Shown: piece after piece, positions 17,493 to 26,543 of the stretch | Numbering within the stretch: position 1 is the first letter of the stretch | Layout: every line of letters starts with the position of its first letter | Program-made: the position numbers and the translations under genes | Origin: Halieaceae bacterium | GTDB taxonomy: Bacteria > Pseudomonadota > Gammaproteobacteria > Pseudomonadales > Halieaceae | NCBI GenBank assembly: GCA_029247075.1 | Contig: JAQWLX010000056.1 | Span: 1 to 49,858 of the forward strand | DNA length: 49,858 nt | Reading direction: 5' to 3' | The notes under the pieces: model-generated | The model's database searches: none | Seen by the model: only the letters and a program-made list of their open reading frames with translations | What the model was told of the DNA's origin: nothing

Positions 17493-17770
17493 TAAATGCT
17501 CAATTTCTTCAATCGATTTTTTTTCGTGAGAGTTTCTAGACTCTTTAAATTTCTGTAGGCCTCTCGATAGGAATCTCCACAAAAAGACTTTTCAGGAATA
17601 AATTTTTCGCATAGAGCTGGACGTCGAAAATCTCCAAACAACTGACAACTCATATCATAATCAAGGTGTATACATTTTACTCCAGCAGGCTTCCCCATAG
17701 GCATACCGAAAAATGGCGTAGTGATCGAAGGAGCAATACAGCAAGCGCCACATTTTTTTCTACACTTCAT
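17492..17770 (-). CDS. YkgJ-family cysteine cluster protein
   Basis: A 92-residue protein with the Cys pattern of the YkgJ/UPF0153 family: CRKKCGACC at residues 3-11, then C33 (KCIHLD), C42 (SCQLFGD), C54 (ALCEKFIP) and C64. These are likely metal ligands (zinc or an iron-sulfur centre). The reaction is unknown. It lies 11 bases downstream of the RND transporter gene, and its stop overlaps the next start (TAATG), so the genes are probably cotranscribed and translationally coupled. Confidence 0.82.
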   Translation of the reverse strand: MKCRKKCGACCIAPSITTPFFGMPMGKPAGVKCIHLDYDMSCQLFGDFRRPALCEKFIPEKSFCGDSYREAYRNLKSLETLTKKNRLKKLSI

Positions 17771-17781
17771 TTAAATATCTT

Positions 17782-20355
17782 CTATATCCCTAAAGGCTTT
17801 ATCCATATAATGAGACGGGGAAGCAACAGCAAAGCACCTAAAACGGCTGCCGCCATGGCTAAAACTGTCAGCAGTCCAAAATATATGCTCGGATTAAAAT
17901 TTGACAACGTCAAGGTAGAAAATCCGATGATAACTGTGAACGTTGTATAATATAGCGCCCTACCAATACTCCCGTGACATCTGTACATTGTCGCCATGTA
18001 ATCTCGATCCTTACTGAACTCTCGCATAAATCTGTATACATAATGGATACAATTGTCGACGCCTATTCCGACAACAATAGCCGCAATAGTTATAGTCATG
18101 ATATCTAATGGAATACCAGCAAAACCCATAACTCCAAGCACAGTGGCTGCTGCTAGAAGGTTTGGAGCAATAGCAATAAGAGCCAAAGAAAGAGATCTAA
18201 AAAGCGCCCAAAACATGACTAAAATTGCAAAAAAAACAGCTCCTAAGGTAAGGATTTGAGAACGAAACAAACTCTGCAGGACATTGTTATAAAGCACTAA
18301 CATACCAGTAAAAGTAAATTGTTCTGCGGCCAATCCTGTATTATTTATTAAGCGTCTATGTAAATCTTTAAGGAATTCATCTCGCCTTAAAGATTCGCTC
18401 GTCTCTTTGACCCTAACAGTGACACGGGCCTGATCTTCTTCGACTGAAAAATAGGGAGCAACCATCAAGTCATTAATTTCCTCTGGCAAGCTTTTTTGAA
18501 CTAAAGCTAACTCCACACCGCCAATATCATCCCCTAAGATATCTCTCACCACTGAAAACGTAGTAGATAAAGACAACACCTTCCCCGTCTCCGGGCGAGA
18601 GTCAACCACATCATGCACAGCATCAATGGTCTGCATGCCAGAAAAAGTAAACCAAAAGCTAGGAACAAAACTATTTTGTCCTTCATCAAAATCATCAAAA
18701 TCGTCCCAAACCTCCTCTTCGAAATTATCTACAACGATTAAATCTTCCGAGGCGAAATCTAAGTTCGCCCGCTCATAAGCCTCAGTGCTATTTATTGGTG
18801 CATGTTGAGGATAATCCTTATCACGAGAAGAAATCGGCGAATCAATAACAATGTCCAAAGGTATCGTCCCACCAAGATTTGAATCTAACAACTCCATACC
18901 CTGATAGATTTCTGTAGACTCTTTAAAATAATCAATAAAACGATTCTCTACTTCCAAGCGAGAAATTCCAAAAATCGACAAACAAAGAAGCACTCCGCTA
19001 ACAGCTAAAACAACGCCTCCTTGCCTGTCTGCAAAAGTCGCAAAATACATCGTATATGGTGGTGTCTGAGATGAAATATCCGTCGAAACAATTTCTTTAG
19101 AGGTCCATACGAGCATCAGACAAGGAACAGCAATAAATGAAATAATCAATGCTATAACAATACCGACCGTCATCATCCACCCAAAATCAATCACTGGTTG
19201 CAAACCAGAAACAACCAGCGAAATAAACGCGACAATGGTCGTTACGCCAGTATAAATGCAGGGTACGGCCATTAATTGCATGACTGATACCACTCGATTG
19301 TATCTTTCTTCATTTGGATGCAGAGACTCTAGCTCACGGTACCGAACCACCAGATGTATTGAAATAGCCAAAGATACAACCAGAAGAACAGCTACGAAAT
19401 TCGCGGAAATGACAGTCATCCGCCAATCAAGAAAACCTAGTAGACCAAGCATCATGGTCACAGTAATTAAACAGTTTGTGACAGGTATAACTACCCACCT
19501 TACTTCTCGGAAAATAATAGCAAGCATAATCATCATTAGTAAGATTATCGCTGTTCCAAAAACCAATAGGTCGCTTTCTACAAAAGCAACCATATCTGCG
19601 GCAATCATGGGGACTCCGCCAACAAAAATCTTCGCATTAGAATCAAATTCGGCGGCAATTGCTCTTACTCTCTCGACTAACACTCCATGTTGATACAAGG
19701 TTTCAGCATTTATTTTCTTTACTAAGGCTTCTGCTTTTTTCAAAAAGATTTTCTCTGAACTATTAAGAGCTCCAGCTTCTTTCAACTTCCGAAGTGATTC
19801 TCGCTCCTCTACTGCTTGACGATAGCCTTCATTGTTTTCAAGATTTATTTGTACAGCGGTAAGATCGCCTGTCTTACTCACCAGAAGATCAGAATAGATG
19901 GGACTGGTCATAAATTCATCTAGCGCTATATCCCGATCGATCGTTGAATCATCGAGCGTAGGCAATCCTTCTCCGGAGGTTATACCGGACAAACTTAACG
20001 GTTTGCTTGATAAAAGCGGAACATCTAAAACAGTTACGACAGATTCAACACCGGGCAATTCCCTCAACTTAAGGGTCATTAATTCCAAGTTCTCTAGAGA
20101 TTCGTCCCCTAATAATTCTCCAGAAGAAGGTTGCCAAGTAAGCAGAATAAACTCTGAAGATCCATATCTTTTGCTCGTCTCCCTATAGAATTCGAGTGCC
20201 GGATCACCTTTCAGCAATAATGCGTCCGCAGATGCATCAAGTTTTATATTTGCAAATTGGGTCAACGCTAGTAGGGTCAAGAAAACTAATATAAGAAGAG
20301 AAAAAATTGGCCTTCGCAAAACTACTTTAATGTAAAAATCACCTAACACGCTCAC
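17782..20355 (-). CDS. RND superfamily (MMPL/HAE3-type) exporter
   Basis: An 857-residue inner-membrane protein of the HAE3/MMPL branch of the RND superfamily. It has a membrane segment at residues 11-35, a periplasmic loop, a membrane bundle around 255-415, a second periplasmic loop with an acidic run (VVDNFEEEVWDDFDDFDEG), and a second bundle around 700-850. The proton-relay region TITIAAIVVGIGVDNCIHYVYRF matches the conserved IGVD.aIH motif. Relatives export lipids, hopanoids or hydrophobic compounds. The start is GTG, overlapping the mpl stop as GTGA. Linkage to mpl suggests an envelope role; the substrate is unknown. Confidence 0.87.
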   Translation of the reverse strand: MSVLGDFYIKVVLRRPIFSLLILVFLTLLALTQFANIKLDASADALLLKGDPALEFYRETSKRYGSSEFILLTWQPSSGELLGDESLENLELMTLKLRELPGVESVVTVLDVPLLSSKPLSLSGITSGEGLPTLDDSTIDRDIALDEFMTSPIYSDLLVSKTGDLTAVQINLENNEGYRQAVEERESLRKLKEAGALNSSEKIFLKKAEALVKKINAETLYQHGVLVERVRAIAAEFDSNAKIFVGGVPMIAADMVAFVESDLLVFGTAIILLMMIMLAIIFREVRWVVIPVTNCLITVTMMLGLLGFLDWRMTVISANFVAVLLVVSLAISIHLVVRYRELESLHPNEERYNRVVSVMQLMAVPCIYTGVTTIVAFISLVVSGLQPVIDFGWMMTVGIVIALIISFIAVPCLMLVWTSKEIVSTDISSQTPPYTMYFATFADRQGGVVLAVSGVLLCLSIFGISRLEVENRFIDYFKESTEIYQGMELLDSNLGGTIPLDIVIDSPISSRDKDYPQHAPINSTEAYERANLDFASEDLIVVDNFEEEVWDDFDDFDEGQNSFVPSFWFTFSGMQTIDAVHDVVDSRPETGKVLSLSTTFSVVRDILGDDIGGVELALVQKSLPEEINDLMVAPYFSVEEDQARVTVRVKETSESLRRDEFLKDLHRRLINNTGLAAEQFTFTGMLVLYNNVLQSLFRSQILTLGAVFFAILVMFWALFRSLSLALIAIAPNLLAAATVLGVMGFAGIPLDIMTITIAAIVVGIGVDNCIHYVYRFMREFSKDRDYMATMYRCHGSIGRALYYTTFTVIIGFSTLTLSNFNPSIYFGLLTVLAMAAAVLGALLLLPRLIIWIKPLGI

Positions 20356-21728
20356 CTACTAACTCCTTGTTCTAAGACATTTATAATACTAACCCCTGCA
20401 TCGTCAAAATCACCATTGCTCATTAGAACAACAATATCTCCCTCTGACACTCTCTTAGACAGATCTGTCACAATCTTATCAACGCTGGTATAGAAATAAG
20501 AGGAGCTCGATGGATTATCCAAACCCTGAATTCCTGACCATTCCCCAGTGCGCTCATACCAATGGACACTATCAGCATTCTCTACTGAAGCCACCAGGCT
20601 ATTACCATGAATTCCAGCCTTCATTGTATTAGATCGCAGCTCAATAAGCGCAAAAATCTTTCGTGTTGGATAACTTGATCTCAGAGCCTCTAACGTACTA
20701 GCAATCGCCGTCGGGTGATGCGCAAAATCATCATATATCGAAACTCCTTCTATATTTCCGACAAATTCAAGTCGACGTTTAACACCTTTGAATTCACAAA
20801 TAGCATTCGCAATAACTTCTAGAGAAATTCCAACATGATTTGCAGCGATAGCGGCGGCCATAGCATTTTGCACATTATGTTTTCCCTTTATTTTCCATTT
20901 AATTTCTGCTGCGTTTCCATTGGGATCACTAATAAAGAAACTGGATCCGTCATCTTTGACACTATAAGCGTTCCACCCAGAAAAACTTCCACCAAACGCA
21001 AATCGCTCAACAGGTGTCCAACAACCTTTTTCTAGAACTGCACTTATTCCGGAATCTTCCGATGGAATTATGATGGAACCTGTGCTCGGAACGCATCTGA
21101 TTAGGTGATGAAATTGTTTGTAAATCGATTCTATATCCGGAAAAATATCAGCGTGGTCATATTCAATATTATTGATGATCAAGGTCTTTGGATGATAGTG
21201 AACAAACTTTGAACGCTTATCAAAAAAAGCTGTATCGTACTCATCTGCCTCCACGACAAAATAATCCGACCCTCCTAGCCTCGCCGATAAACCAAAGTTT
21301 AGAGGCACACCGCCAATTAAGAATCCAGGACTGAGATTTGCAAATTCAAGGATCCATGCCAGCAAACTTGAAGTGGTAGTCTTCCCGTGAGTTCCTGATA
21401 CAGCCAATACCCACTTACCTGACAACACATTATCTGCTAACCATGCTGGTCCAGATGTGTAATCATATTGCTTATCAAGGATATGCTCTATTATAGGCTG
21501 ACCACGCGTCATGGCATTACCCACAATGATTTTATCATTGCGAGCTTCTAAATTACTTGGTTCATAACTATCGTATAGTTTTATTCCAGAAGATCTAAGT
21601 TGTGTGCTCATGGGTGGGTATACATTCTCATCAGAACCACTGACGGAAAATCCACTTTCGCGGGCCAATATAGCTAGACTTCCCATGAACGTGCCACAAA
21701 CACCAAGTATATGTACGCTCTTTTCCAC
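20352..21728 (-). CDS. mpl: UDP-N-acetylmuramate:L-Ala-gamma-D-Glu-meso-DAP ligase (Mpl)
   Basis: A Mur-ligase family protein of about 458 residues that reattaches recycled murein tripeptide to UDP-MurNAc. The N-terminal Rossmann motif is HILGVCGTFMGSLA, diagnostic for Mpl; the ATP site is VSGTHGKTTTSSLLAW; later come VVEADEYDTAFFDKRSKF and YDDFAHHPTAI. The start is set at GTG 21728 because AGAGGGAG lies seven bases upstream; a TTG two codons earlier sits too close to that site. It heads the mpl-RND-YkgJ-LON operon and is divergent from the phosphofructokinase gene. Confidence 0.93.
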   Translation of the reverse strand: MEKSVHILGVCGTFMGSLAILARESGFSVSGSDENVYPPMSTQLRSSGIKLYDSYEPSNLEARNDKIIVGNAMTRGQPIIEHILDKQYDYTSGPAWLADNVLSGKWVLAVSGTHGKTTTSSLLAWILEFANLSPGFLIGGVPLNFGLSARLGGSDYFVVEADEYDTAFFDKRSKFVHYHPKTLIINNIEYDHADIFPDIESIYKQFHHLIRCVPSTGSIIIPSEDSGISAVLEKGCWTPVERFAFGGSFSGWNAYSVKDDGSSFFISDPNGNAAEIKWKIKGKHNVQNAMAAAIAANHVGISLEVIANAICEFKGVKRRLEFVGNIEGVSIYDDFAHHPTAIASTLEALRSSYPTRKIFALIELRSNTMKAGIHGNSLVASVENADSVHWYERTGEWSGIQGLDNPSSSSYFYTSVDKIVTDLSKRVSEGDIVVLMSNGDFDDAGVSIINVLEQGVSR

Positions 21729-21876
21729 TAACAAACTCCCTCTAACAAGCTGCTCATGTTAGCATGCGCCCCTCTATCTCCAATCTAAATTAACTTACTC
21801 CTTAGCTATGTAATAGATTTAAATCATTACAGTCTCATTCATGACCAAGTAAGATCATTAATCCGAGGGAGAAAAT

Positions 21877-23139
21877 ATGAGTAGAAAAAATGCATTTTAC
21901 GCTCAGTCCGGAGGTGTTACAGCAGTAATAAATGCGTCAGCCTGTGCCGTCATTGAAACTGCACGCAAATATCCAAAAAAAATCGGCAAAGTCTACGCTG
22001 GACGTAACGGCATCATTGGTGCACTCAGAGAGGACTTGATCGACACTTCAAAGGAAACACGAAGTGCTATTCGCGGCCTATTAACTACTCCTAGTGGTGC
22101 ATTTGGATCCTGTAGACATAAATTGAAAAGTCTAGAAGAAAATCGAGCAGAATATGAACGCCTCATAGAGGTATTTAAAGCGCATAATATAGGTTATTTT
22201 TTCTATAATGGCGGTGGCGACTCCGCCGACACATGCTTAAAAGTATCTGCACTAAGCAAAACTATGGGATATCCCCTTCAAGCTATCCATATTCCAAAGA
22301 CTATAGATAACGACCTTCCTCACACTGACAACTGTCCCGGGTTTGGTTCCGTAGCAAAGTATGTAGCGATATCAACCAAAGAAGCTGCTATGGATGTCAA
22401 ATCCATGTGCGAAACATCAACTAAAGTTTTTATTCTTGAGGTTATGGGTCGTCATGCCGGATGGATCGCAGCCGCGGCGGGCCTAGCACAAGAAAATAAA
22501 AACGATGCACCCCATATTATTCTCTTCCCGGAGATTACATTTGATAAGAAAAAATTTCTTAAAAAAGTGGCGGCAACAGTCAAACTCAATGGACATTGCG
22601 TAATCGTCGCATCAGAAGGCGCCAGATATACGGATGGAACATTTCTAGCAGATTCAGGAACACGAGATGCTTTTGGACACGCACAACTAGGAGGACTGGC
22701 TCCCACCCTGGCTCAAATGATAAAAACCGAGCTTGGATACAAGTTTCATTGGGCGGTAGCTGATTATCTCCAGCGTGCGGCCAGACATATTGCTTCCAAA
22801 ACGGATGTAGACCAGGCTTATTCTGTGGGCGAAATGGCGGTTGAATTTGCACTGAAAGGAAAAAATAGTGTCATGCCTTCTATAGTACGTGGAAATACCA
22901 AGCGGTATAAGTGGTCCATAGGTGAGGTTTCACTTAACAGAGTAGCTAACAAAGAAAAAATGCTACCAAGGAGTTTCATAAGTAAAGATGGCTATGGAAT
23001 AACCAAAAGAGCCGTCGAATACTTACAACCATTGATTGAGGGCGAAGCTTACCCCAATTATAGAAAAGGGCTCCCCAGATATATTGAATTAAAAAACATT
23101 GGAATCCAGAAAAAATTAAGCTCAAATTTCAAACTATAA
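21877..23139 (+). CDS. PPi-type 6-phosphofructokinase
   Basis: A 420-residue PfkA-family enzyme, longer than the 320-residue ATP type and in the range of pyrophosphate-dependent enzymes. Diagnostic positions favour PPi: the loop is NGGGDS (D115 where ATP enzymes have Gly) and PKTIDNDL has K141 where ATP enzymes have Gly. The catalytic TIDND and the substrate motif EVMGRHAGWIA are intact. The residue before D115 is Gly instead of the common Asp. It would run glycolysis/gluconeogenesis reversibly using PPi. A strong ribosome-binding site (GAGGGAG) precedes the ATG. The 3' end overlaps the convergent peptidase gene by six bases. Confidence 0.9.
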   Translation: MSRKNAFYAQSGGVTAVINASACAVIETARKYPKKIGKVYAGRNGIIGALREDLIDTSKETRSAIRGLLTTPSGAFGSCRHKLKSLEENRAEYERLIEVFKAHNIGYFFYNGGGDSADTCLKVSALSKTMGYPLQAIHIPKTIDNDLPHTDNCPGFGSVAKYVAISTKEAAMDVKSMCETSTKVFILEVMGRHAGWIAAAAGLAQENKNDAPHIILFPEITFDKKKFLKKVAATVKLNGHCVIVASEGARYTDGTFLADSGTRDAFGHAQLGGLAPTLAQMIKTELGYKFHWAVADYLQRAARHIASKTDVDQAYSVGEMAVEFALKGKNSVMPSIVRGNTKRYKWSIGEVSLNRVANKEKMLPRSFISKDGYGITKRAVEYLQPLIEGEAYPNYRKGLPRYIELKNIGIQKKLSSNFKL

Positions 23140-23847
23140 AAAAGGGGCCCATTCGGGAGGTGAAGTTATGAAGCGGTTATATATTTCCTCTATGTTTTCA
23201 CCAATAGCATTATGTAGCTCAAGTTTTTTTTCTTTAGCCGCATCATCCAAGGCAGACTTAAGGAGCTCTGGAGACATAGTATCCTCATAAATTAAAGCTA
23301 AAGGTGCAAAGCTCAGATGCCAACGCTCTGGCGCCACTCCGCCAACGTCAACCGCATATGGTCGGTAAAATCCATGAGACTTATCTTCTTCCATGAGCAG
23401 ATCCAACCAGTTATGTAGCGAGTCAAACATGCCTCCTGAACTAACTTCCTTTAAAGATAGTTTAACCACGTAGTCAGAAGAAACAGCACTTGCATCGTAG
23501 ACATCTATATCAGTTCCCCAGTGATGTCGAGAGGCACCAGGCAAAGCTGAAAAACGCAGTATCGAACAAAGCAAATCGTAAGAAGACAAGTCATCAATTT
23601 TGATAACATCTCCATTATCGTCGAATATACGTCGATCACCCCTCGCTTTGCCATTAAAAATTGTTAACTGACGATCAAATGACCTAAATCCACTTGCTAT
23701 ACGAAGATCGAATCCAGCTTTCTTTGCATCAGAACTAAGTCGTTTAAATGAATTTAGAACCTGAGAATTTAAACCCGTACCATTCCAATCAACAACGTGC
23801 GCATCATCACGACCGACTAATTGATCTAAAGTAAGGTTATTCAGCAT
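23134..23847 (-). CDS. M15-family D-alanyl-D-alanine carboxypeptidase
   Basis: A 237-residue VanY/DacB-like zinc carboxypeptidase. The motifs are ASGFRSFDRQLTIF, the zinc pair in SRHHWGTDIDVYD (HxxGTxxD), and the late ligand in PERWHLSFAP. No signal peptide is evident, so it is either cytoplasmic, like some peptidoglycan-recycling LD/DD-carboxypeptidases, or its export signal is cryptic. It trims D-Ala from peptidoglycan peptides; the nearby mpl also acts in murein recycling. It follows queE by 71 bases on the same strand. Confidence 0.87.
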   Translation of the reverse strand: MLNNLTLDQLVGRDDAHVVDWNGTGLNSQVLNSFKRLSSDAKKAGFDLRIASGFRSFDRQLTIFNGKARGDRRIFDDNGDVIKIDDLSSYDLLCSILRFSALPGASRHHWGTDIDVYDASAVSSDYVVKLSLKEVSSGGMFDSLHNWLDLLMEEDKSHGFYRPYAVDVGGVAPERWHLSFAPLALIYEDTMSPELLKSALDDAAKEKKLELHNAIGENIEEIYNRFITSPPEWAPFL

Positions 23848-23918
23848 AAAATTTCAATTTGTGCATAGCATAATAAGTATAAATTTATCTGGAGCTCTCT
23901 TTTTTAAGTATCAAAAAA

Positions 23919-24560
23919 TCAAGGTATATCTAAAAGTTTATGTGTCTGCAAACTTACTTTCCAGATGGGGTTTCTCCTACAAAACTCAATCACATGCTTT
24001 GTATTGGACTCTAACTGAGGTCCATCCATAGGTTGTAAATAGAAGTTGTCAAAATCTAGATCTCCATAAGCTTCTGGATTAACACCATTTTGTGGGTGGA
24101 CTAATTTTAATTCATTTCCTCTCTCTAAAATCAATTGAGCCCCAGCTTTTGGACTAACAGTTAACCAGTCAACATCACTGGGAGCATCCTGAGTCCCATT
24201 TGTTTCCACCGCAATAAAAAAATGACGTCGATGTAATTCTGTAATGAGAGCATTATCAAGTTGTAATAGAGGCTCTCCTCCTGTGCAAACTACAAATCGA
24301 GAATCTTGATTGCTAGTCTCTCGAGACCAGATCTTATCTATCTGATCGGCAAGTGATTTTGCTGATTTAAATTTCCCTCCGCCCTCTCCATCAGTTCCTA
24401 AGAAATCAGTATCACAAAATTGACAAACTGCTGAGTCACGATGATATTCATGCCCACTCCAGAGATTACAACCAGTAAAGCGACAAAATACTGCAGCCCG
24501 TCCACTGAAAAAGCCCTCTCCTTGTAAAGTGTAAAAAATTTCTTTAACTGTGTATGTCAT
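23919..24560 (-). CDS. queE: 7-carboxy-7-deazaguanine synthase (Cx14CxxC type)
   Basis: A 213-residue radical-SAM enzyme of queuosine biosynthesis converting 6-carboxytetrahydropterin to CDG. The cluster-binding cysteines are in FTGCN and VCQFCDTDF, separated as C-x14-C-x2-C, the variant spacing of one QueE subgroup, instead of the usual CxxxCxxC. TLQGEGFFSGR and CTGGEPLLQLD (the SAM-binding GGE) are typical, and the C-terminal LQPMDG and SLQTHKLLDIP are conserved. The start overlaps the upstream queD-like stop by four bases. It is the last of the three que genes. Confidence 0.93.
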   Translation of the reverse strand: MTYTVKEIFYTLQGEGFFSGRAAVFCRFTGCNLWSGHEYHRDSAVCQFCDTDFLGTDGEGGGKFKSAKSLADQIDKIWSRETSNQDSRFVVCTGGEPLLQLDNALITELHRRHFFIAVETNGTQDAPSDVDWLTVSPKAGAQLILERGNELKLVHPQNGVNPEAYGDLDFDNFYLQPMDGPQLESNTKHVIEFCRRNPIWKVSLQTHKLLDIP

Positions 24561-25621
24561 GGAAAGAGAAAATCTCTATTGGAGTTCGCCCGAGATAAGG
24601 TTAAAGATACCCCTGACTTCGGTGTCTCATATAGATCCAACTTGCTTAATAAAGGAATGTCGGAAATCGCTTTTTCTTTAATCCAGTAAACTAACATCTC
24701 TAGGGAAGTGTCTTTAATGTCGGCAAGATCAGCTAAAAAGTGATGATCTAACTGCCTATATATAGGATCGAATTTTAATTTTACGTCCCCATAATCCACT
24801 GTCCAACCCAGAATTTCGTCAACTGTCGAAGATAGGTAGAGTCGGCAACAATAGCTATGGCCAAGTACTTCGCTTGACGAGGCTGAGGGCAATGCTGGGA
24901 CTGCTGCTTCAAAATATATGTCTGTCCAAATCTGATGAGTTAATCCATTGTAATAACAGCCAGAAGATGAATTTTCCATTACTGTTACACCTAACAAATT
25001 GAAAATCTCAGAATGACATCTCTCCCATATCCATATCGCTAACAACTCGCTAGTAGGATTAGTGAGTCCTGAGATATGATTCAAAGTACGACCATCCAAT
25101 TCAGCTTTCAACTCATCTATTAGTCGTGCCAAAATCGCAGCCTCTTCACCAGCAACACCAAGCTTTACATAAAGGAACACTTCAAATCCATGCCCATGCA
25201 TGCGAGCACATTGATGACCCACAGGTACATTAGGAAGCCAATGTGCCGCTTCAAAACGAAAACTTTGCCAAATACACAACCCTCCATCAAATTCAACGAA
25301 GGCTCCTCGACGATAGGAACTTCGAACAGCACACTGTACACTTTCTAGATCTGCAAATTTCTCATTCAACCAAAAAGCCAACCCCGTATCAGACGGCTCT
25401 ACAATATGGTCATTTAAAAACTGATAGTCCAAAATCGCTGCGGTATTCTCAAGCCTTAGTTTTAATGACATGAAATCTTGGCTGTCGCCGTCTGCGCTTA
25501 CACGAACCAAAAAACTATGTCCATGTAGAGACCGTTCTCTCGAAGGAGCGGCATCATGTTCAATCGATCGTGCTGCCTCAAATGAAGCGTTTGCAATGAA
25601 GCGTAACTGATTAACTGACAT
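24557..25621 (-). CDS. queD: Triple-domain 6-carboxytetrahydropterin synthase (QueD-like fusion)
   Basis: A 354-residue protein, about three times the size of normal QueD (about 120). Three tandem PTPS-like repeats are visible, each opening with [12 protein letters not shown] (13-20), RFEAAHWL (122-129) and YFEAAVPA (237-244). Repeat 2 keeps the zinc ligands H127, H142 and H144 and the catalytic Cys C138 ([10 protein letters not shown]), plus E216. Repeat 3 has lost the zinc site but keeps the Asp-His pair D292/H293 (LDHHFLAD) and E332 (YETPKSG). Repeat 1 keeps HGH (33-35) but lacks the Cys. The active site thus seems to be divided among repeats. It overlaps queC by 11 bases and queE by four. 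Queuosine function is supported by context. Confidence 0.88.
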   Translation of the reverse strand: MSVNQLRFIANASFEAARSIEHDAAPSRERSLHGHSFLVRVSADGDSQDFMSLKLRLENTAAILDYQFLNDHIVEPSDTGLAFWLNEKFADLESVQCAVRSSYRRGAFVEFDGGLCIWQSFRFEAAHWLPNVPVGHQCARMHGHGFEVFLYVKLGVAGEEAAILARLIDELKAELDGRTLNHISGLTNPTSELLAIWIWERCHSEIFNLLGVTVMENSSSGCYYNGLTHQIWTDIYFEAAVPALPSASSSEVLGHSYCCRLYLSSTVDEILGWTVDYGDVKLKFDPIYRQLDHHFLADLADIKDTSLEMLVYWIKEKAISDIPLLSKLDLYETPKSGVSLTLSRANSNRDFLFP

Positions 25622-26324
25622 CTGAATTAAACCTCAATGATAGAGGATCAATATGACCCGCCTCGGCAAATCCCTTTCCTCTTAAGTGACAAGCATCGCA
25701 GCCTCCACAAGGACAACCGTCGTTCTTCGGATCATAGCAGGTGTTAGTAATTCCATAATCTACACCGAGCTCGAGCCCACGTTGAATAATTTGCGACTTA
25801 CTCAAATCGATCAAAGGCGCTCTAATACGTATTTTTCTATCATCTTCTACAGCCAATCGCGTAGCCAAATTAGCCATGTCTTCAAATGCTTTAATATAAT
25901 TAGGTCTACAATCTGGATATCCAGAGTAGTCGAGAGCATTTACTCCAATAAATATATCTGTCGCTTCCAACACTTCCGACCAAGCAAGTGCAAGAGAAAG
26001 AAAAACAGTGTTTCTTGCCGGAACATAAGTCACTGGAACACCATGAGATAATTCTTCTTCGGTCCTTCCTTTTGGCACCTCTATATCAGAAGTTAAAGCA
26101 GATCCACCGAAGATCGACAAATCTGAATTGAGTATTATATGCCTCTCAGCCTTAATGGATTCAGCCACTAATTTTGCGGAATTGAGTTCATGCTTGTTTC
26201 GTTGCCCATACGAAAAAGATAATGCGTAGCAGGTATAGCCAGCAGATTTGGCAATCGCAAGCGTCGTGGCTGAGTCTAAACCACCACTCAAAAGTATCAC
26301 AGCTTTTTTACCAGATGTTTGCAA
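25611..26324 (-). CDS. queC: 7-cyano-7-deazaguanine synthase
   Basis: A 237-residue QueC that makes preQ0 from CDG with ammonia and ATP. The PP-loop is [14 protein letters not shown] (residues 11-24). The zinc-binding Cys cluster is [17 protein letters not shown] near residues 197-213, and [15 protein letters not shown] and [15 protein letters not shown] are signature blocks. The start is TTG: no ATG is available nearby in frame, and the conserved N-terminus begins at once. GGA lies about eight bases upstream. It is the first gene of queC-queD-queE, with all three genes overlapping. Confidence 0.94.
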   Translation of the reverse strand: MQTSGKKAVILLSGGLDSATTLAIAKSAGYTCYALSFSYGQRNKHELNSAKLVAESIKAERHIILNSDLSIFGGSALTSDIEVPKGRTEEELSHGVPVTYVPARNTVFLSLALAWSEVLEATDIFIGVNALDYSGYPDCRPNYIKAFEDMANLATRLAVEDDRKIRIRAPLIDLSKSQIIQRGLELGVDYGITNTCYDPKNDGCPCGGCDACHLRGKGFAEAGHIDPLSLRFNSDVS

Positions 26325-26372
26325 TGTATCAGTCCGTTTTAAAGTACCAAATGAGTAAGATGAATTTATGCA

Positions 26373-26401
26373 ACTATAAAAATAGGAGTTTACTCAAGCA
26401 A
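26373..26401 (-). promoter_or_regulatory. Candidate promoter of queC-queD-queE
   Basis: On the minus strand TTGCTT (26401-26396) and TATAGT (26378-26373) are 17 bases apart, leaving a leader of about 40 bases. This leader shows no preQ1 riboswitch pseudoknot. Confidence 0.45.
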
Positions 26402-26543
26402 GCAAAAATATTGCAGAAAAATTGATTAATGAGATACTTTAACATGTAAAATACTAAAGAATATTAGATCACAGGCATCTCATCTAGAAAGAATAGTGAT
26501 ATGTATTAAAAAGAACATGCAACCGCGTATAGAGAACGATTTC

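Noticed and set aside
26325-26420. preQ1 riboswitch expected in front of queC
   Set aside because: The leader is only about 40 bases, and no preQ1-type stem, loop and A-rich tail pseudoknot could be drawn.
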